From positions 3,100,001 to 3,164,000 of the forward strand of contig JAQFVV010000032.1 of NCBI GenBank assembly GCA_028023455.1: a stretch of DNA of 64,000 nucleotides, read 5' to 3'. The notes under the pieces were generated by a model. That model did no database searches and was not told where the DNA came from. It worked only from the letters and a program-made list of their open reading frames with translations. The translations under genes and the position numbers were made by a program. Within the stretch, counting starts at the first letter, position 1. The number at the start of each line of letters is the position of its first letter. Below are positions 59,385 to 64,000 of the stretch, one piece after another. This DNA comes from Epiperipatus broadwayi. Its lineage: Eukaryota > Onychophora > Udeonychophora > Euonychophora > Peripatidae.

Positions 59385-60030
59385 TTGAACGTCTTTAGAA
59401 ATGGCAAGGTCAAAACTACAGTTTACAGAAAATCCACACATACAGGAAAATATTTAGCCTATACATCCAATTATATCATAAACATAGAACATGGAGTTAT
59501 ACTATCACTATGGAACATAGCAAAAGAGATTTGTTCAGAAACCAGCAATTTGAAAAAAGAAAAGATCTATATAAAACAAACTCTTATAAATAAGGTTATT
59601 CATCCGCTGTTATTAAAAAAAACCTTAAATAGACAAGAAAAAGAATCATCAAAAGAAAAAAAAACATTATTGGTACTGTAGTGTACCCATAAATACCAAA
59701 AATAGCAGACAAATTAAAGAAAATCTGCAATCAGTGTAACATCAGAATATCTTTCCAGAGCCATACTATACTACGAGAAATTCTAACATTTACAAAGCTT
59801 AAACTTGAAATGCTGAAAAGAAAAAACTGCATCTATGAAATACCATATTAATATGGAAGAATGTATATTAGTGAGACCAGTCATCCCATTGTAAAGCGCT
59901 TGTAAGAACATATACTGATGACTAGAAGAGAGAAAACAAATGTGTCTAAGGTAGCAGACCATATATTTACTAATAAACATATGTTCAATTGGGAAACACA
60001 AAAATATTGGATAGAGAAGAAAAGCTAAGT
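59385..60030 (+). mobile_element. Penelope-like element relic (RT end plus GIY-YIG endonuclease)
   Basis: The first part reads KTTVYRKSTHTGKYLAYTSN, then HGVILSLWNIAKEICSETSN and LKKEK. This is the conserved end of the Penelope-type RT (TTVYRKPTHTGRYL..SNHP..KRGVV..L..RA). After a linker with IPKIADKLKKICNQCNIRI, a region near 59820-59990 reads CIYEIPY, stop, YGRMYISETSHPIVKRL, stop, EH. It matches the GIY-YIG endonuclease pattern (C..IPC.CG..YIGET.R....R..EH), with the usual Gly of YIG replaced by Ser. Several stops and frame changes show it is dead. The 5' RT portion is missing. Confidence 0.8.
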
Positions 60031-60429
60031 TTGCTATTTGTTTCATTTTTATGCATAAATCTGACATCATCGATATAAAGACTGATTATTGTGTATGAAA
60101 ATGTAAATTGTGATCAAGAGAGTGTGTTAATTGAAATTTGAAAGATTGAAAAAAATATTTTTTAAAAGGCTAGAAAGTTATTCGTTTGGCATTTTATCTA
60201 TAGAAGTTTTTTTTAAAAAAAGTTATTTTGTTGAATGTGTGTTAGTCTAAGAATATTTATAACAAAGTTGTACGTAAGATTAGTTGGTTTTTAATAAGTT
60301 TGCTACTAAAGTTTTTTTTTTTTAAAATTTAAGAACAGTGACTTATTTTGAAAAAAAAGATAACGTTTTGGAGGCCTAAGGTCGGAAAACACGTAGTTAT
60401 AGTATTGATCGGTTTTGAAAGAAGTATAA
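60031..60429. other. AT-rich spacer, nothing recognised
   Basis: No gene. It may include untranslated 5' sequence of the LINE that follows, whose start I cannot define. Confidence 0.45.
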
Positions 60430-60504
60430 AGTCAAATATAGAATAGGTAACTTGGAAAATAAGGAATATGGATTGCATTTGTATTCCACAATGCATATAA
60501 TTGG

Positions 60505-60702
60505 CAGAAAGAAACTAGGCATGCTCTGGTAAAGTGTACCATGTGTGATGAGATTTTTCACTTGAAATGTTTGAATAAGACTAGAAAGGATGTAACAGGT
60601 TTATGGTTATGTAGACAGTGTGCAAATGTGATGAAAGAGGTGAAAAAGTGGTTTCTAAGTGTAGATAGTCTAAAGAGGAAGTCGGGGGAAAGAAGCAAAA
60701 GG
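60505..60702 (+). pseudogene. LINE ORF1 zinc-finger-like (PHD-type) segment
   Basis: An open piece reads RHALVKCTMCDEIFHLKCLN, then WLCRQC, in other words Cys-x2-Cys, a His-x2-Cys and a final Cys-x2-Cys after a Trp. This is the second half of a PHD-like finger. The first Cys pair should lie just upstream; a CICIPQC-like stretch is present near 60474 but in another frame. A stop follows at about 60703, before the coiled-coil part. PHD-like fingers are known in ORF1 of some LINEs. Assignment of the domain type is tentative. Confidence 0.55.
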
Positions 60703-60737
60703 TAGAGGAAGATGGGACAGAATATCTTTTTAGTAGA

Positions 60738-61399
60738 GTGTCAGGAGATAGAGGTGAAGAAATTAGTAATGCGATGGAGATGGTTGGCCAAAGAATAAGT
60801 AAAATAGAGGAAGAGATGAAAGATGTAGATGCAAAATTAAATTTGTTAGAGACAAAGTATGAGCAGATAAAGGAATTATTGAGTAGTAATGATAATGAAG
60901 AAGTAGATAAGGAGGTCCAGAAGGTGGTAGAAAATTTTATGGCTGGAGCAGAGAAAGTAGTCTAGGAAATAATATTGATAGGAGATTCGCTAATTAGAGA
61001 ATGTGGGGATTTAATTGCAAGGGAAAATAGAAGTAGGTATGTAAGAGTATGTTTGCCTGTAGCTAGAATTAGGGATGTGACAGATAAAGTAAAAAAACAA
61101 AGTAGTAGAGATGTGTATATTATGGTAGGGACTAATAATTTGTCAGAACCATCAGAGAGAGTAATGGATGAGTATATAGAATTAATTGGGAATTTGAGTA
61201 AGATTAAAGGAAGAGTAAGGTTAGTTGGATTATTATCAAGATTTGACAAGAAGCGTTTGTTAGATGGAGCAGGTTCTATTAATGAGAGGTTGAAAAAATT
61301 GTGTGAGAGAAATGATGTTATATTTGTGGATGTGTGGGGTTGGTTTATTGGAAAGAGGGAGTTATATAGTAAAGACAGATTGCACTTAGGAAAACAATG
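60738..61399 (+). pseudogene. LINE ORF1: coiled coil plus SGNH/GDSL esterase
   Basis: Residues from 60738 form a charged heptad-like stretch (ISKIEEEMKDVDAKLNLLET) suited to oligomerisation. A TAG at 60963 interrupts the frame. The same frame then gives an SGNH hydrolase: block I IGDSLIREC with the nucleophile Ser (codon 60987-60989), a GTNNL block with the conserved Asn, and DRLHLG with the Asp and His of the triad (61374 and 61383). All three catalytic residues are present. A TGA at 61398 cuts the last helix, whose SEVLGNLIYKK continues in frame. Esterase domains occur in ORF1 of CR1/L2-type LINEs, where they may act in membrane or RNP handling. Two stops make this copy defective. Confidence 0.85.
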
Positions 61400-61659
61400 A
61401 AGTGAAGTTTTAGGGAATCTGATTTATAAAAAATATAATTCGGGAAATTTATAAAGGGGGTGGGGTTGTAAATTGCAGTACTATCAAAAAGAAGAAGAAT
61501 GGATGGGATGTAAGAAGTAATCAAAGGGTAGATGATTTAGATATAAATGTAGATGTGGAGAGGGAATGTGTCCGTAAAATTAATGATAAGCAAGTTATTT
61601 ATAAACATAATGGAAAAGAAAGAATCAAAAGAATTTATAAAGAGTAGTTAGGAAAGAAG

Positions 61660-62130
61660 AAATTGTTAAAATTGGGTATTTGAATATGCAAGATGATAGG
61701 AGACCAGAAAAGTGATTGGAATTAAACAAAGCAATTGAAAATGAAGAGCTGAGATTTTGGCAGTAGTGGAAACATATCTATGAAAAGAAGAATCTATTTT
61801 GGATGATTTGGTATGGCAGGGTATAAATAGAAAAAAGGGGTGGTGGTATAGATGTTATATCAAAAAAATATTTAAATTCTATTAAATGCCAAGAACATTT
61901 GTGGTTTGAAATAAGATTGGGAAGACAAGAATGGATGGTGACTAGTTTATATAGCTACTGGAGACAGTCAAACTATAATGGATTGGAACAGTAGCATATA
62001 GGAATGCCTAGTTAAGGATATACAGAGTTTTAAAGAAAAGGGGAAGAGAATAATGGTTATAGGAGATATGATTAAGAATAAAGAAAGTGAAAAAGATATT
62101 AATGCTAAATGGGAAAGGTACTTAGAAAAG
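61660..62130 (+). pseudogene. LINE ORF2 endonuclease region, decayed
   Basis: Frame-hopping translation gives VKIGYLNMQDDRRPEK at about 61667, a typical start of an APE-type domain (xxNIxGL), then LAVVETYL around 61757, where the Glu corresponds to the catalytic TETxL block. LDDLVWQGINRKK and GGGIDVISKKY follow, and then RIMVIGDM near 62046, at the place of the usual GDFN motif, whose last residues are altered. Many stops are present. The assignment rests on order and spacing. Confidence 0.55.
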
Positions 62131-62230
62131 AAGAAGTTAGCTAAAATAGATAATTAGAGAATGAAATTGAATAGTAAATTGTTGGAGGATATTAATAAAA
62201 GTGGAAAAGATGATAGTAAAAAAATTGGAA

Positions 62231-62531
62231 TTACATTAAAAGGAGAAATGTAGGGGATAAAGAAATAGTATTACTAGATGATGAGGGAATAGAGTGTAGC
62301 TTTAGAAAAAAATTAGAGAGAATCTTGAATAGGTATGTAATGGATGTAGAAAAGATGTTAGATGTGAAGAACAGGGGGATAGAAAATATGGAAGCATATA
62401 GTAATGGGAGTATTCGATTTACAGAAAATGAACTGAATGAGGCAGGGAAGAAATTGAAAAGTGGAAAGGCAAGAGGTTTAGATGGATGGGTAGCAGAGAT
62501 GGTAATGAATTTAGGCATAAGGCAAAAGTAA
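62231..62531 (+). pseudogene. LINE ORF2 linker before the RT
   Basis: The frame that includes 62325-62531 encodes LLDDEG just upstream, RFTENELNEAGKKLKSGKAR and GLDGWVAEMV. This matches the conserved pre-RT segment of LINE ORF2 proteins (E...A...LKxGKAxGxDGxxxE). It is open for about 70 codons and then stops at 62529, a few codons before the RT starts in another frame. Confidence 0.75.
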
Positions 62532-62559
62532 AGCTATTATCATGTTTTAATAAGATGGC

Positions 62560-63250
62560 ATAGAAGATAGTTTTTCCAGGTAGTTGGAGTAATACAAGAA
62601 TAAGATTATTATTTAAAGGAAAGGGTAAGGATCATAGAAAGTTAAACAATTATAGACTGATAACGGTAACATCAGTTTTATATAAAGTTTTTTCATATAT
62701 GGTGGCTAGAAGAGTTACAAAATGGCTGGAAGAAAATAGTGTAGTGGGAGAAATGCAAGGAGGTTTTAGGTCAGATAAGCGTATAGGAGATAATTTATTT
62801 GTAGTTACACAATTTATGGATATGATTAGGAATTCATGTAGACAGTTATATATGAGTTTTATAGATATAGGGAAGGCATATGATAGAGTAAATAGAGTAT
62901 GGGTAAATTTAGCAAATTTGGGAATGGATGGAGCCTTAGTGAATATTATTAACAGATTATATGAAAATAATTATTATACATATCAATTAAGGGATATAGA
63001 AAAATGGGATGGGACTAAGGCAAGGATGCCCTATGTCAGCTATTTTATTTTTGTTATATTTGAGTGAAATAGAGAGAGCAATAGAAAGATTAGGAAGAGG
63101 GATAGAGATACCATTAATAGGTGGCAGATGATGTCTTTTTGTGTGCAGAAAGAAGATATGGAAGTTATACTGAAGACATGTGCAAAATGGGTAAAGAGAT
63201 GGGGATTAAATTTAGTGAAGAAAAGTCGAATATAATGATGATTAATGCTG
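62560..63250 (+). pseudogene. LINE ORF2 reverse transcriptase core
   Basis: Blocks in order: FKGKGKDHRKLNNYRLITVT and SVLYKVFS, then GEMQGGFRSDKR, FIDIGKAYDRVNR with the first catalytic Asp (codon 62864-62866), a GCPMSAILF-like block after a frame change near 63025, and VADDVFLC with the Asp pair at 63127-63132, followed by EMGIKFSEEKSNIM and YSYLGI. The active-site residues can be seen, but they lie in two frames (62699-63067 and 63121-63864), and the YRPIT block reads YRLIT. Confidence 0.85.
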
Positions 63251-63864
63251 GGGAAAGAGAGGATGAAGAATTTTTATTGGGGGATATAAAGTTACGTGTA
63301 GTGGATAGATATAGTTATTTGGGAATCATCCCAAGTAATCATAAAAATTGCTTGGATGAATGGGAGAAAAAATTGATAAATGAAGCAAAGAAAAAAAAGG
63401 GATTGATAAAGAAATTAACAGTATTTTCATATAATAAATATTGTGTAGCTAGAATTGTATGGAAGGGAGTTGCAGTAGGAGTGTTAACATATGGCACTGA
63501 AGCGTTGTGTGTTAATAAAGGGGTATTAGATTACTTAGATAAAATACAAAGGGAAGTAGGAAGACCTGCATTAGATGCAGATGTGTGGACAGCAAAGAAA
63601 GCAATGCAAGGAGAAATTGGATGGTCAGGTTTTTATATGAGAGATGCAAAAAGCAAAATGAAAATGTTCAGTAGATTGCAGACCAAAATAGTATTTAATT
63701 GGGTTACGAGTAAAGGGCAGGCAACAAAATGGGTGAGAAAGGTAATGCGGTATGCAAAAGATTTGGATAAAGAAGTTGTATCAGTATATTTGTACAAAAG
63801 GTGGGGTGATTGTGTTAGGAGGATTGTTGAGGTTTATAGTAGTAAGGAATGGGATAGAAAATAG
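63121..63864 (+). pseudogene. LINE ORF2 C-terminal region, partial
   Basis: This 247-codon open segment begins at the VADDV motif and covers the RT thumb and the post-RT domain. It includes VLTYGTEALCVNKGVLDYLD, an AKKAMQGEIGWSGF block and long basic helical stretches (KWVRKVMRYAKDLDKE). It is the longest clean frame of this LINE. A stop at 63862 ends it, while similar sequence (RMESKKSLIIYGSKQ) continues out of frame to the window edge. Any C-terminal zinc-binding segment would lie outside. Confidence 0.8.
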
Positions 63865-64000
63865 ATTCATTAATAAAGAATAGGGAGTTGGAGAGATGGA
63901 GAACTAGGATGGAGAGTAAAAAGAGTTTAATTATATATGGAAGTAAACAGAACATTGTGTGCGAGTTAATTTATGATAATATTAAGGAAAATAGATGTTG

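Larger units (their letters stand above)
60430..64000 (+). mobile_element. LINE with esterase-bearing ORF1, runs off the right edge
   Basis: In order: a zinc-finger-like segment (about 60500-60690), a coiled coil (60738-60962), an SGNH esterase (60966-61399), an endonuclease-like region (about 61660-62100), a linker (62231-62531) and an RT (about 62560-63250) with a C-terminal extension (to 63864 and beyond). An esterase in ORF1 is established for CR1-type LINEs and relatives, which suggests that group. Frames are broken at many places. Length so far is at least 3.5 kb and the 3' end lies outside the window. It probably lies in an EFA6 intron. Confidence 0.85.

Overview
The window is strongly AT-rich eukaryotic DNA from an animal, most likely an invertebrate. 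Grounds: spliced exons of a metazoan gene (EFA6/PSD), RTE-type LINEs with APE endonuclease and reverse transcriptase, a second and a third LINE type, a Penelope-like element, an LTR retrotransposon, hAT and piggyBac relics and tRNA-derived SINEs. Nothing bacterial is present. The species cannot be fixed from what is visible.

The only host gene I recognise is on the + strand near the right end. Two exons (54975-55132 and 58288-58432) encode consecutive parts of the PH domain of an EFA6/PSD-type Arf6 guanine-nucleotide exchange factor, with matching splice phases. The SEC7 exons and the first half of the PH domain were not found, nor was the exon after 58432, so the gene must extend well beyond what I can read. 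An exon-like open segment at 36669-36810 could belong to it or to another gene.

Left third (1-13.6 kb): an old LINE (about 480-2116 and 5690-6480) is split by a later RTE insertion (2117-5330). Next come an AT-rich foldback repeat, a 394-bp hAT-type MITE with 8-bp target duplication, a SINE fragment, a piggyBac transposase fragment, a 5'-truncated RTE (minus strand) ending in a perfect 32-bp hairpin, and a second large foldback.

Middle (13.6-30.1 kb): an LTR retrotransposon in minus orientation, 13634-23734, with 2.0-kb LTRs, GTAT target duplication, TATA box, primer-binding site and a gag fused to the integrase C-terminus by internal deletion. Its right part, the 5' LTR and 0.65 kb of flank were then duplicated in tandem (24387-30069). 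A 2.4-kb insert with two tandem-repeat arrays is present in the first copy and missing from the second.

Right half (30-64 kb): mostly AT-rich DNA with a third foldback, a full-length SINE with 15-bp target duplication next to a minus-strand RTE, an RTE 3' end, a near full-length RTE (about 40900-44121), a probable solo LTR, a degraded RTE, the EFA6 exons, a Penelope-like RT/GIY-YIG relic, and a LINE that runs off the right edge. That LINE's ORF1 carries a zinc-finger-like segment, a coiled coil and an SGNH esterase.

All transposon reading frames show stops or frameshifts, so none looks autonomous. I found no convincing new biological system. The most informative items are the structural scars: the LINE foldback junction, the tandem duplication, and the filled versus empty site inside it.
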